64,000 nt of DNA. Source: Paenibacillus sp. CF384 (GTDB lineage Bacteria; Bacillota; Bacilli; Paenibacillales; Paenibacillaceae). Under the pieces are notes generated by a model, which was not told where the DNA came from, made no database searches, and saw nothing but the letters and a program-made list of their open reading frames with translations. Position 1 is the first letter of the stretch. Every line of letters begins with the position of its first letter. The stretch is from positions 310,001 to 374,000 of the forward strand of contig NZ_FNNV01000002.1 of assembly GCF_900106745.1 (NCBI RefSeq). Direction: 5' to 3'. Both the position numbers and the translations under genes were made by a program. Positions 9,230-18,533 of the stretch are shown piece after piece.

Positions 9230-9994
9230 CTATTTTCCCCGCAGCGAAAGGTTGTGAAGCCAATCTTCGAATCTTGTTTGGGCGATGCGAAGCTTCAAAT
9301 GGTCGTCGGGGATAAGCGAACGGTCGTCCAGCAATGCCCCAAAGTAGCGTACGTTATCATCCGTTATCACTTGGCGAATGTCCGCCTTCGCACTTAGATA
9401 GAGGCGGATGAGCTCGTCAAAGCGCAAACGTTCCGGACCAGCCAGCTCTTCGATGCCGTTGTCCGGTGCGCCGAGTGCACAATCGACAAGGGCGGAGGCG
9501 ACGTCATCCCCGGCGAGGAATTGTACGGAGGCCGACGGTACTCGGACCAAGTTCCCCTCCGTAAACGAATTGGCGATGCCATCAATGAACTCGAAGAATT
9601 GCGATGCGCGGAGGATGGTATAAGGAATCCCCGAAGCGGCGATCTGCTTCTCTTGGGCGAGCTTTGCGCGGAAATATCCGTTCTCCGGAAGCCGATCGGT
9701 GCCTATGATCGACAAGACGATATGATGCTTCACGCCGGTGGCCGCTCCTGACGCAAGCAGGTTGCGGGTCGACGTCTCGAAGAACTCAAGCACCGCCTTG
9801 TCCTCGTAGGACGGGGAGTTCGACACGTCCACGACAACCTGCGCGCCGCTCAGCGCTTCGATCACCCCTTCACCGGTAATGGTATTGACGCCCAGGGAAG
9901 GCGAAGCCGCGATGACCTCGTGGCCGAGTCCGCGAAGGATGTTCACGAGCTTAGTTCCAATAAATCCGGTCCCGCCAATAATTACAATTTTCAT
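9230..9994 (-). CDS. NmrA/SDR-type NAD(P)-binding protein
   Basis: This 254-residue protein begins with a Rossmann motif, IIGGTGFIGTKLV, and has the atypical short-chain dehydrogenase layout of NmrA-like or quinone-oxidoreductase-like proteins, with VLSIIGTDRL and the downstream YTILRASQFFEF block. It probably binds NADPH and acts as a redox sensor or reductase. The start is supported by AGGAGG upstream. Because it sits just before a quinone-type ring dioxygenase, a role in quinone or aldehyde stress is a reasonable guess, but no substrate is visible. Confidence 0.8.
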   Translation of the reverse strand: MKIVIIGGTGFIGTKLVNILRGLGHEVIAASPSLGVNTITGEGVIEALSGAQVVVDVSNSPSYEDKAVLEFFETSTRNLLASGAATGVKHHIVLSIIGTDRLPENGYFRAKLAQEKQIAASGIPYTILRASQFFEFIDGIANSFTEGNLVRVPSASVQFLAGDDVASALVDCALGAPDNGIEELAGPERLRFDELIRLYLSAKADIRQVITDDNVRYFGALLDDRSLIPDDHLKLRIAQTRFEDWLHNLSLRGK

Positions 9995-10048
9995 TTCAGT
10001 TTCCTCCTAGTCTAGTCTGTTCGTGGTCTTTCATACCGAGCTTACTTA

Positions 10049-10252
10049 TCAAATGTTAGGGATGATAAGCGCAATTACACCAAGACTGATCGAAATCCAT
10101 GCCAGCCTCTTGTTAGGGGCCACCAAGCAAATCACTCCGAGAATAACAGCCATACTGCCCAGCCATTCGGATGCATAGAACAAACCTACGATACCTGCTG
10201 CGATTCCGATCCAGTTCAGCCACTTGGCGATCATTGGAATTATGTTCGACAT
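10049..10252 (-). CDS. Small membrane protein, 67 residues
   Basis: This is a short hydrophobic protein with two or three membrane segments (around WLNWIGIAAGIVGLFYA, MAVILGVICLVA and ISISLGVIALIIP). The start ATG at 10252 (MSNIIPM) is preceded by AAGGAGGTG at a good distance, which makes it a convincing gene despite its size. The in-frame extension upstream lacks this site. I do not recognise a named family. It lies just before the NmrA-type gene on the same strand, with a gap of about 54 bases. Confidence 0.7.
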   Translation of the reverse strand: MSNIIPMIAKWLNWIGIAAGIVGLFYASEWLGSMAVILGVICLVAPNKRLAWISISLGVIALIIPNI

Positions 10253-10409
10253 CGGAGCACCTCCTTTCTTCTCTTTTACCGGCACCCCCAGTATAGAAGA
10301 AATCCCCGCTTTTTTCGGTACAATATATTAGCTCCTTAAAGTAAAATATTGATAAGGTTATAGGTACGCAAGGGCGTGACCGGTTGCTCCGACTCCGTTT
10401 ATCCGCACA

Positions 10410-10435
10410 AAAAAAAAGGGCCGAATTGGCCCTCA
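10410..10435 (-). terminator. Terminator after the IclR gene
   Basis: The stem GGGCC/GGCCC (10418-10432), with flanking pairs, is followed on the minus strand by a run of nine T residues. It lies directly after the IclR stop codon. Confidence 0.85.
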
Positions 10436-10443
10436 ACCTCGTA

Positions 10444-11202
10444 CTATCCTTTAAAACCCATCGCAATAGACAACTTCAAACAATTCTCTTTCAGCGAACG
10501 GACCGTTACGGCATTCTCGGATGTGTCCATTGTCCCGCTCAAAGCGAGGATCGTCACGGTAGCAACAATTTGATTTTTTCTATTAAACACAGGACATGAA
10601 ATTCCTGCTATTCCGGGAGCAATAGTTGAATCGCTTCGCGCATATCCTTTTTCTTGAATTTCCCGAATATCTTGCTCGAACGACTCCGGCTCCATCTGAT
10701 TCTGTTCTAGTTCCCTTTTGATTAAGGCCGCTGTTTCTTCGTTTCGTAAAAAGGCAGCGAACACTTTCCCCGAAGAAGACTTCGTTACGCTTACTTGCGA
10801 TCCCACGCGAATGCCTATGTTTATGGCACGTTTGCTTTCGATGCTTCGGACAAAAAACGGACCATTCAGTCCCCAAAGCGACAAATACACCGTTTCATTG
10901 ACCGCATCGCTAATTTCTTTTAGGTAGGGCACCGCCACTTCGCTAATATCCATGGCATCGACTGCTTCGAGGCCTAATAATACCAGTTCCGATCCGAGCG
11001 TATACTTAAGGTCCTCGCCTTTGATTAGAAATCCGGATCTGCAGAAGCTCGTTAAATAATGATGTACTTTGCTCTTCGGCATTTCGCAAATCTCAGCAAT
11101 ATGCGTTATCGTCAGAGGTCTTTTTTCCGCAGCTATCTTTTTTAAGATCGCCAGCCCTACCTCCAATGACTGTATCCCTTGCCCTTTTATTTCTTGCGGC
11201 AT
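10444..11202 (-). CDS. IclR-family transcriptional regulator
   Basis: This 252-residue protein has the IclR layout. An N-terminal winged helix (about residues 10-70, LTITHIAEICEMPKSKVHHY) is followed by an effector-binding domain with VRVGSQV-like and GIAGISCPVFNR patterns typical of the family. The start ATG at 11202 (MPQEIKG) has GGAGGAG upstream at 9 bases. Two ATG codons further up lack a site. A terminator follows, so it is probably transcribed alone. IclR proteins commonly control aromatic or sugar-acid catabolism. The likely local target is the group that follows it on the same strand, but no operator was identified. Confidence 0.88.
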   Translation of the reverse strand: MPQEIKGQGIQSLEVGLAILKKIAAEKRPLTITHIAEICEMPKSKVHHYLTSFCRSGFLIKGEDLKYTLGSELVLLGLEAVDAMDISEVAVPYLKEISDAVNETVYLSLWGLNGPFFVRSIESKRAINIGIRVGSQVSVTKSSSGKVFAAFLRNEETAALIKRELEQNQMEPESFEQDIREIQEKGYARSDSTIAPGIAGISCPVFNRKNQIVATVTILALSGTMDTSENAVTVRSLKENCLKLSIAMGFKG

Positions 11203-11417
11203 TGATTGGTTCTCCTCCATGTACATATTCAATGAGTAAAGTAACAACGTTACTGAATGTCCATTCGAGGTTTACGCCCGATCCCGTCTCTTCCGCATCG
11301 TTGCATGAAATCATCGTAACAAAATCTAGTAAACTATTCACGGAATTATTTCTTTCTTAATCTTTATTCCCTCATGGGAATGAAATAAACAACCATGCCA
11401 GAAAGCCTGCCGTTAAA

Positions 11418-11444
11418 GAAACCCCCGGTTAGAGGACCGGGGGG
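11418..11444 (-). terminator. Terminator-like hairpin after the NADH dehydrogenase gene
   Basis: The GC-rich stem CCCCCGG/CCGGGGG (11421-11442) is followed on the minus strand by TTTCTTT. It lies about 28 bases past the stop codon. Confidence 0.75.
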
Positions 11445-11469
11445 TGGTTATTCACAATAGCCGACCGGC

Positions 11470-12648
11470 TTAGTAAGCCAGCAGCGACAACCCGTCGATA
11501 TGCGCCAAATACCGCACGTCGCTCGCTTTTTTCATCAGCGTCGCCGGCATGCCTTTCAGTTCAATACCGCTCTCACCGATCCAGCCGATGCCGTCCTTTC
11601 GGCCCAAGCTGGCGAGCGAACCGGAATTGACGGGTTTGAATGCCGCCATTCTAGCGTCTTTGAAGTGGGCGAACAGATTGCCGCCGACGCGTTCGCCCAT
11701 TTGCCAAGATAGCTGGGCGGTTGGCGGATACGGGCGGCCATCTGGCCCGATGACGACGGCGCAGTCGCCGGCAAGGAATACGTCCGGGTGCGAGACGGAC
11801 TGAAGAAACTCGTTGACCGTCGCGCGTCCGTGGCTTACTTCGATTCCGCAGTTTGCCACGATTGAGTTGCCCTTTACGCCGCCGGCCCATAGGAGCGTGC
11901 TCGTTTCGATCGTACGGCCGTCTTTCAGCGTGACCGTCGAACCGTCCACCGCCGTAATCGTGAGCCCTGTCAGAAATCGAACGCCGCGCGCTTTAAGGCT
12001 CTTCGTCGCGCGCCCGATCAGGTCCTGGGAGAACGACGAGAGAATAAACGGCTTGGATTCGACGAGGTACAAGGATACGTCCCCAAAGTCGACTCCGTGC
12101 GCGCGGCAAATGCCCGGGAGCTCGTCCGCTAGCTCGCCAACGAGTTCAACCCCAGTTAAGCCGCCGCCGCCGACTACGAAGGTTGCATCCGCTTTGTTGC
12201 TCAATTTTGCATACGCGGCGATTTTATTATGAACGTGAGCGAAAATCCTGTTCGCGTCCGCGACGGACTTCAGCGTGAAGCTATTCTCCTGTAGACCCGG
12301 GACGCCGAAGAAGTTCGATTCGCTTCCGAGCGCAAGCACGAGCGCGTCGTATGCGTAGGCCATTCCATCGGCCAAAACGACTTTATGGCCTTCCGGATCT
12401 ACCGCGGTCACCATACCGATGTGCAGGTTGATATCTTTGCCTTTAAAGAGACTGGCGAGCGGCAAAGAAACGGCTTTCTCGGTGACGTTGCCCACCGCCA
12501 GACGATGAAGCTCAGTAATGATTTGGTGAGATTCGTACTGGCTAATCACTGTAATCTTTGCTTCCTCCACCGAGAAGTACTCGCGAGCGGATAGCGCACT
12601 GAGAAGTCCGCCGTAACCAGCGCCAAGAATAATAATGTGTTTGCTCAT
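11470..12648 (-). CDS. ndh: Type II NADH dehydrogenase (non-proton-pumping)
   Basis: This 392-residue flavoprotein passes electrons from NADH to menaquinone at the inner face of the membrane. It has an FAD-binding motif at the N-terminus (IIILGAGYGGLLSA), a second Rossmann motif for NADH (FVVGGGGLTGVELVGEL) and the C-terminal ATAQLSWQ-like/MGERVGGNLFA segment of NDH-2 enzymes. I chose the ATG at 12648 (MSKHIII) because GAGGATG lies upstream. A longer frame opens 14 codons earlier without a site. It is preceded by a DUF1641 gene 16 bases away, the same pairing as yjlC-yjlD in Bacillus subtilis. There the redox regulator Rex controls the operon, but I saw no clear Rex palindrome here. Confidence 0.9.
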   Translation of the reverse strand: MSKHIIILGAGYGGLLSALSAREYFSVEEAKITVISQYESHQIITELHRLAVGNVTEKAVSLPLASLFKGKDINLHIGMVTAVDPEGHKVVLADGMAYAYDALVLALGSESNFFGVPGLQENSFTLKSVADANRIFAHVHNKIAAYAKLSNKADATFVVGGGGLTGVELVGELADELPGICRAHGVDFGDVSLYLVESKPFILSSFSQDLIGRATKSLKARGVRFLTGLTITAVDGSTVTLKDGRTIETSTLLWAGGVKGNSIVANCGIEVSHGRATVNEFLQSVSHPDVFLAGDCAVVIGPDGRPYPPTAQLSWQMGERVGGNLFAHFKDARMAAFKPVNSGSLASLGRKDGIGWIGESGIELKGMPATLMKKASDVRYLAHIDGLSLLAY

Positions 12649-12664
12649 GACTGTTCTCATCCTC

Positions 12665-13093
12665 CTATTCCTGTTTCCTTCTATCGCCAAGGATGTTCAA
12701 GTACGCTTGACCGAAGCGAAGCACCCGCTGAAACTCCGGATCTTTGAGCAGTCCCAGCATACCAAACAGGCCGATCGTGGAATCGTCTTTCTCCGCCCGG
12801 CCGCGGGCTTCAATCGCAGCCGACGCGTAATGCTTCACATTCTCCTCGATAGGCTTCATAACTTCCATGATGGCGCCCAGCGTGTCCTGAACCAGTACGC
12901 GGTCGCCAGCGGCCTGTTTGGCCAAATCGTAGGTCTTGGTTAGCAACGTCGTCATCTCGGCGAGTTTTGGCAAGTTCGTAACCAGAACCGTCAACGCCTC
13001 TTGGACCTCCGGCTTCGATAGATGATTCAGGACGACGTTTACCTCTTTTGTCTGCCGTGCGAACTCTTCTTGCTTCTCGATGGTTTCCAACAT
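12665..13093 (-). CDS. DUF1641 protein, NADH dehydrogenase partner (YjlC-like)
   Basis: This is a 142-residue, mostly helical protein with the DUF1641 pattern, including LVTNLPKLAEMTTLLTKTYD and the conserved STIGLFGMLGLLKDPEFQR segment near the end. Proteins of this family are encoded next to type II NADH dehydrogenase or formate dehydrogenase genes and are thought to help them work at the membrane, but the mechanism is not settled. It lies 16 bases upstream of the ndh gene and is almost certainly co-transcribed. An AGGAGG-type site is close to the ATG. Confidence 0.85.
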   Translation of the reverse strand: MLETIEKQEEFARQTKEVNVVLNHLSKPEVQEALTVLVTNLPKLAEMTTLLTKTYDLAKQAAGDRVLVQDTLGAIMEVMKPIEENVKHYASAAIEARGRAEKDDSTIGLFGMLGLLKDPEFQRVLRFGQAYLNILGDRRKQE

Positions 13094-13271
13094 TTCAGTG
13101 TTCCTCCTTCAATCCTCTTCCGATATCCAAGCCTGCTGACTTTCATGCAATAAATTTCCTAATGATAATAGCAGGCAGTACCGGAACGCGATACCGTATC
13201 GGTTTCGATCGATAACGTTAATCTCATTAAACATGTCCTCCATGAAGCATTATGAACAACCACTTCGTGCA

Positions 13272-13904
13272 TTACTCTATTCTCGCCGCATCAAACGACT
13301 CCAACAGCTCGTCCTTTGTCAGCTTGCCCGCAATATACGCCTGAATGGATGATCCGAATTCCTGCGTGGCGCCGTCCGGCATTCTATACCAAGCCCATGG
13401 CAGGGTTTTGCCTGCTTTACTATATTCGTAAACAGCGCTAGCCGATATCTCCCAGTTGATCGGGAATGAACGGAATGGTAGCTAGAGCCGGAATAAACAT
13501 AAACTCTTCGACGATATAACGTCTGCCCGTTTCGGAAGTGACCATCCAGTTCAGGAAGTCTTTCGCCTCCTGTTTCATGCTCGAGTGCTTATTTACGACC
13601 CAGTTGGACGGCACGTCTACGAAAATCTTGTCATTCAGAGCAGGGTCATCATTGATCGGCATCGGCGCAAGCCCGAGATTCAATTCCTTGTCTATGCTGT
13701 CGAGCTTAACTTGCGTCCAGTTCCCCTGCTGCATCATAGCCGCTCTGCCTGCAGCGAATTCGGCGTTGCGCTCGGTACTGAAGAAGCACTGGACGGCGCG
13801 TCTTGATTGGCGTTGGATGTCGTCTCTTTCATACTGCCGTTTGCCGTCTGAAGAGAGAAGGTTAGGACTGCGCTTATGGCCAAGAATCCAAAGCTTCTCC
13901 TCAT
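13272..13904 (-). pseudogene. Broken ABC sugar-binding lipoprotein gene
   Basis: An N-terminal export signal (MRRSFGFLAISAVLTFSLQ, start ATG 13904 after GGAGGG) and a short linker are followed directly by the C-terminal third of a family 1 solute-binding protein (FAAGRAAMMQQGNWTQ, then PMPINDDP and VPSNWVVNKHS). The reading frame must be changed near 13740-13780 and again near 13440-13450 to reach the natural end (KDELLESFDAARIE, stop 13272-13274). The middle of the gene is missing. So at least one large deletion and two frame changes are present. The neighbours, a response regulator and a truncated sensor kinase, suggest the remains of a complete sugar-uptake locus. Confidence 0.8.
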
Positions 13905-14242
13905 ATAGCCCTCCTGTTGCATTGTGTTTTGATAGCCCCAGGTATCGACGAAAAGACTGTTCCGTATGGGTAATCCAGCGTTCTTCGATCGATGGGACTA
14001 GTTACCATTCGCCTGTTCGGCCTTTATATGTGCGAGTTCCGCGCATAATGTTCACTCCTTTTCACTTGAAAATTAAGATATTGTTAATATATATTATATA
14101 CTAATAACTAAATATTAAAAAATAAACAGATAGCAATGATGGGTTAGGTAGAATATATTGATGCCGGGAAGGCAGCCTGGTTAACGAAACGGGATCAAGT
14201 ATTCGAAGAAACATCAGACTTGACAACTTGGAGGGAATCAAC
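13905..14242. other. Intergenic region, 338 bases
   Basis: This region lies between the divergent broken binding-protein gene and the response regulator. It becomes AT-rich around 14060-14140 and probably holds the promoter for the regulator. I see no gene, repeat or clear operator in it. Confidence 0.5.
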
Positions 14243-15607
14243 ATGATACTACAGCCGCTCGTGGAAAAGAAGTTCAACCATGACAGAGCCATAAGCTCCC
14301 CACCTTATGAAAGCAGCGTTTTGATTGAAACCGATGGCGATAGAAGTCAAGGTCTCAAGGCGCTCATCATCGATGACGAACGACATGTCCGGCAAGCTGT
14401 ACAGCTGTTGGTAGAATGGGAAAGGCACGGCATTCGGGATGTATTCGAGGCAACGGATGGAGAGTCGGCCATTCTGATGATTCGGGAGCATCATCCGGAA
14501 GTTATCATAACGGATATGATGATGCCCGGCGTAGACGGAACCGAACTGCTGAGTTGGATCCAGGAACATGCGCCTTGCAGCAAGACAATCGTGATTAGCG
14601 GATATAATGATTTCCGGCTCGTACGGCATTCGATGAAGACCGGAGGTTTGGATTATTTGCTCAAACCGATCAACGAGAGTGAAATTCAAACAGCGGTCAA
14701 GCGGGCCGTTCTGCTTTGGAAACAAGAAGCCGACTCGCGCAAGTTGCAGTGCAGCATTAATATTGAGGTAAATCAGCTCAAACCGATATGTTGGGAGAAG
14801 TTGTTCACGCAATTAATCCAGCACCCGGACGATAACCACAAGCAAATATCCGAAATCAAACGAGAGTTCTCGTCCTTCGGGGACATGGCCTCGTGCAGAT
14901 GCTCCATACTCAGCCTAACGACGATTGACGAGCGCATCCAACATGAGTTTGGGAAGCATCACGACCTGCTCTTCTTCGCGCTCACCAATGTGTGCAATGA
15001 AATTCTGCGAAAGTCCATGTCCGGGTTTGCCTTCCGTTATTGGTCAAGCGAGGATGAGATCGTGCTCCTGCACTGGAATAAGCTGGACCATGCGGAGAAA
15101 ATCATCGAGGAGATCAATCATAGCTTGTTCAAATCCCTAGGCGCCAGATTCGACTTCGGAATCGGCACGGAGAAAAAGTTCCACCATGAAGTTCAGCAGG
15201 CTTATCTTGAGGCGAAAGCCGCGCTGCATCAGCGCAATGTTCAAAAGGCAAACGACCGTATTTATGTACTTGAAAGCGCGCAAGACAGCAACGTAATGAC
15301 AGACATTCAGAAATACATCCAAACGCACTATTTTAACGAATTGTCGCTCATGCATCTTTCGAATACGTTCCATTTTAGTCGCGAGCATATCTCACGGCGT
15401 TTTAAACAGGATTTCGGCGTGAACGTATCGGATTATTTAGAGCAAATCCGAATCGCTAAGGCCAAGCAATTTTTATCGAGTCCTTGTCTCAAAATCTCGC
15501 AGATCGCCGAAATGGTGGGCTATCCAGATATGAAATATTTCACCAAGGTGTTCAAGAAAACGACTGGAAATTCGCCTCAGCACTATCGGAACGCCCTGAA
15601 GTCATGA
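14243..15607 (+). CDS. YesN-type response regulator with AraC output
   Basis: This 454-residue protein has a receiver domain at about residues 37-150, with the phosphate-accepting aspartate in VIITDMMMPGVDG. A middle linker follows, and an AraC-type pair of helix-turn-helix motifs ends the protein (LMHLSNTFHFSREHISRRFK and AEMVGYPDMKYFTKVFKKTT). The ATG at 14243 follows GGAGG by 8 bases. About 36 residues precede the receiver (MILQPLVEKKFNHDRAI), which is unusual because most such proteins begin with the receiver itself. A sensor kinase gene follows on the same strand but is truncated, so this regulator may have lost its partner. Confidence 0.88.
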   Translation: MILQPLVEKKFNHDRAISSPPYESSVLIETDGDRSQGLKALIIDDERHVRQAVQLLVEWERHGIRDVFEATDGESAILMIREHHPEVIITDMMMPGVDGTELLSWIQEHAPCSKTIVISGYNDFRLVRHSMKTGGLDYLLKPINESEIQTAVKRAVLLWKQEADSRKLQCSINIEVNQLKPICWEKLFTQLIQHPDDNHKQISEIKREFSSFGDMASCRCSILSLTTIDERIQHEFGKHHDLLFFALTNVCNEILRKSMSGFAFRYWSSEDEIVLLHWNKLDHAEKIIEEINHSLFKSLGARFDFGIGTEKKFHHEVQQAYLEAKAALHQRNVQKANDRIYVLESAQDSNVMTDIQKYIQTHYFNELSLMHLSNTFHFSREHISRRFKQDFGVNVSDYLEQIRIAKAKQFLSSPCLKISQIAEMVGYPDMKYFTKVFKKTTGNSPQHYRNALKS

Positions 15608-15780
15608 CTCTTCTGATGCGCTAGGGTTCAATCTTGTCAATATCTTTCTAGAACGAGCTAATATTTTATACCGATAATCATAGTGTATGGCTACTATACT
15701 TAGGTGTTGGCAACAGGCGAGGAAACTCATCATCTGAGTATCGTTTACAACGGCAGATCGATTTGAAAGGGGAGGGCGCA

Positions 15781-16983
15781 TTGAAATCCAGCATTCGCAA
15801 AAAAATGATTTTATTCTTATTGGCCGCCACGATCCTGCCTATTTCCATTTCAATGTACATGGCCTGCCGGATTTCGACCTCATCCATATCGGATCACGCG
15901 ATTGAGGAGAATTCCAAGCTTCTCTATCAAGGGAAGACGAACCTGCACAATTACCTCGAGCTGTTTAAGCAGCTGTCCCTTTCGGTCTATTATGAAAACC
16001 TGTCAAATCAAACATTCACTTTGTTCAAAATCATTAGGGACGGCGTAACAATCGGCAATGATCGGTACATGAAAGAAAGTGAAATGAATAAAACTTTACG
16101 CAGCATGGCGAAGACGAATCCGGACATCTACCAGATCCGTCTGAATGTGGATAAGGACAAGCGCACCTATTTGTTAGTCAACGATCTCATTCGCAGCGAG
16201 ACGAACGTTCGATCGCCATTCGGCAATTCGGCTGACCGGAAACCTTCGGGCTCTATGGAAGCTTCCCATACCAGCCATACCTATGGCATTGACGAAAGGA
16301 TAAAATTCCCCTATTACGCTCCGAAAACGGTCGTTTCCCTGCATCGTCCAATCCTTGATTTGTCTTCCGAGAAGCAAATCGGCTTCCTCTCCATCGATAT
16401 CACGCTCGATTTCATTCGCTCCGTTGGCGAAATGCTATACGGCGGCTCCGAAGAATTGTGGATATTGGATGGGCAGGATCAGGTCGTCTATAGCTCGGAT
16501 GAGCGTCGGATAGGCGACAAACTTCAGGAGAACTGGGCAATCCAAGCATCAGGAACGACGATGCCCCACGGCCAATACAGATCGCATTCCGGTTCGTTCG
16601 ACGGCATCATCCTGTACGAGAAGCTCAAGACGCCCTACGTGAACTGGACGATCGTGAAACGGATTCCCTACAGTCATCTCTATCTCTTCGCCAATCAGAT
16701 GAGCCTAATCCATGGCCTTATATTCGGTTGTTTTTTGATTATTTCCGCTGCGGCCACGATTTACATTTCTTACCGGATCACCAAGCCCATCAAACAGCTG
16801 AACCGTTCCATACAGGTCATGCAAGCCGGTAATCCGCAGATCCGCATCCCAATAAACAGCCAGGATGAAATCGGCGTTTTCTCCCGCAAGTTCCGGGAGC
16901 TCATGGATCAGATCGACCACCTCTTACTACGGGAGTATCGACTGGAGGTCAGATTTGTTTCGGATAATGTATCATCATCATAA
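15781..16983 (+). pseudogene. Sensor histidine kinase truncated after HAMP
   Basis: The first 389 or so residues are a normal YesM-type sensor. There is a membrane segment near the N-terminus, an extracellular domain, a second membrane segment around IHGLIFGCFLIISAAATIY, and a HAMP region (ITKPIKQLNRSIQVMQAG) with the start of the coiled coil (LREYRLE). The frame then changes content at about 16948 into DNA that belongs to the opposite-strand JAB/ThiF gene, and ends after some ten foreign residues. The histidine box and ATPase domain are missing, so it cannot phosphorylate a regulator. The TTG start at 15781 is set by GGGGAGG upstream. The response regulator of the pair lies just upstream and is intact. 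Confidence 0.88.
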
Positions 16984-17654
16984 ATGCTAATTGTCCCTAC
17001 CCCAAGTCGTGCTAATTGTTCAATCATAGGCGATCCCGTCCCGCTAGCGCCAACGACTCCGATGTGAAGATTTTGAAGGAGCTTCTGCATGTCACTCCCG
17101 AAGGCACGAACATTACGGTCGAAAGCGGATAAATCGAGATCTGGTCGTCCGGTTGGGAAAAAGAAGCGATATTGACTACCTATAACTCGGATGATATCGA
17201 GCATCTCTGCAGATACGCCACCACGACCATCCTGTAACCAAACACGACCTGTCATGCTAGTTGGAGTGTTCATGAGCAAACTACCATGAACTTGTCCAGG
17301 AGCTCGAACATAGGCGGGTTTGAACATGTGTGGTTCTTCTATATTATCCACGTCAGAATATTCAAGATAGCCCCCAGGATGGGTATGTATCCAAAAGAAA
17401 CAGTACCCTCCCCTAGCTGCTTTCTGAAATGCTTCTGAATAAACGGAGACGGGGACCCGGATATTTAATGCAGTTTGTTCAAGCACTTCAGTTGGCAAAA
17501 TATGCTGTATTTCTTTCACCAACAGGCGTGTCTCAGAATCGGTGATAGACTTTTTACAGAAAACGATTGCTGCTTGCTCCACGGAGTCATCACCGAAAAG
17601 ACAGCAAACCAGCCGTTCAAATTCACGTTCCATAAACGTCATCGTATATTTCAT
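16908..17654 (-). pseudogene. JAB deubiquitinase-like / E1-like ThiF protein, 3' truncated
   Basis: The N-terminal half (about residues 1-130) is a JAB/MPN domain. It has an early glutamate (MEREFERLV) and the metal motif HTHPGGYLEYSDVD, which matches the HxHP...SxxD pattern of JAMM isopeptidases. From about residue 190 an E1/ThiF-type fold starts with the nucleotide-binding turn IGVVGASGTGSPMIEQLARL and IYDDDTLSETNL. The native sequence stops at about 16950, right where the arginine and catalytic cysteine part should follow, and the last dozen residues are read from sensor-kinase DNA. The start ATG at 17654 follows AGGAGAT. It is downstream of a multi-ubiquitin/E2 gene on the same strand. 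It resembles JAB-E1 fusions of bacterial ubiquitin-like systems, here broken. Confidence 0.82.
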
Positions 17655-17680
17655 TGGGATCTCCTACATTAAAATGGTTA

Positions 17681-17700
17681 GAGGCTCCTCGAGGAGCCTC
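17681..17700. repeat. Perfect 20-bp palindrome between the ubiquitin-like genes
   Basis: GAGGCTCCTCGAGGAGCCTC is fully self-complementary. It lies between the E2-like gene (ends 17730) and the JAB/ThiF gene (starts 17654). It may be a weak terminator or attenuator, or a protein-binding site. No strong T-run follows on either strand. Confidence 0.6.
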
Positions 17701-17729
17701 CTTCTTACCCTGCTGGTAGTTCGGATACA

Positions 17730-18533
17730 TTACTCACCTTTAAGCAATGCCTCCGCGACAAAGGTGAAATGTGTTCGAAGTCCGCCCATAAGCGGATTCC
17801 AGCTTCCACCATCTCTGTGACGTGAAAAGCGCTGCCAAGTGGTACCCAGATATTGTTCATCGCACACGGCAGCCGGCTGCTGGCCGTCCTTCTTTTGAAC
17901 AGCTGGCTGAACCCAGAACATATCCATTTCAGCTGTAGGGAAACCTGCAGGGATCTTCACCATTAAAGTCACATCATTAGGCACATATTTCTCGCCTAAG
18001 TCGAAATTTTTAATAATCAGGAACAACTCATTCTGATTCATTGGGTTACGCTGCAGTTCGTACTGATAACCTTGAGCTTCTAGATAGCTTACTTCGCGCG
18101 ATGGGAGTACTGTCGCTGCATTAATAACCAAATTACCGTTATTAATGTTGCTTTTCATTGAAACGAACTGCTCGTCCGTAATTAGGTACATTTTTTGTTC
18201 GTCAGCGATTTGAATGTCGCTGCGCGAACTTTGAATTAAGTATAAAGCGAATTCTGGAGGAATCTGAGCAAGTTGCTTCAGTTCCCGGCCTTTCATCACA
18301 TGCTTAAGTGAGGTATACTCAACAGCGTCAATTGTAATGCGAACGTCTGGATTGACGAGGTGTTTCACGAAGAACGTCATGTCATCAACCAGGACTACAA
18401 CCGGACCATCGTCTGGAATCAACTCGGTTTCCTCGTCGCCATCAACTTCGAGATAGAGTTCGTATTCTTCGACATTCTGTAATGTCCTCGAGGTGCGAAC
18501 TTTTGGAAGAGGTTCACTTTCAATGCGGATCTG
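17730..18533 (-). pseudogene. Multi-ubiquitin and E2-like fusion, 5' truncated
   Basis: The open frame reads as protein up to a stop codon at 18534-18536, yet has no convincing start. Coherent coding continues upstream of the first TTG (18422), including VEEYELYLEVDGDEETELI. The N-terminal part resembles the beta-grasp Multiubiquitin domain (TFFVKHLVNPDVRITIDAVE, LKQLAQIPPEFALYLI). The C-terminal part, about residues 150-267, resembles the prokaryotic E2 family E, with PNDVTLMVKIPAGFPTAEMD and WQRFSRHRDGGSWNPLMGG. Such fusions are known from bacterial ubiquitin-like loci that also encode a JAB-E1 protein, as here. The first ubiquitin-like unit and the start appear lost. Whether a short product is still made is unknown. 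Confidence 0.75.
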
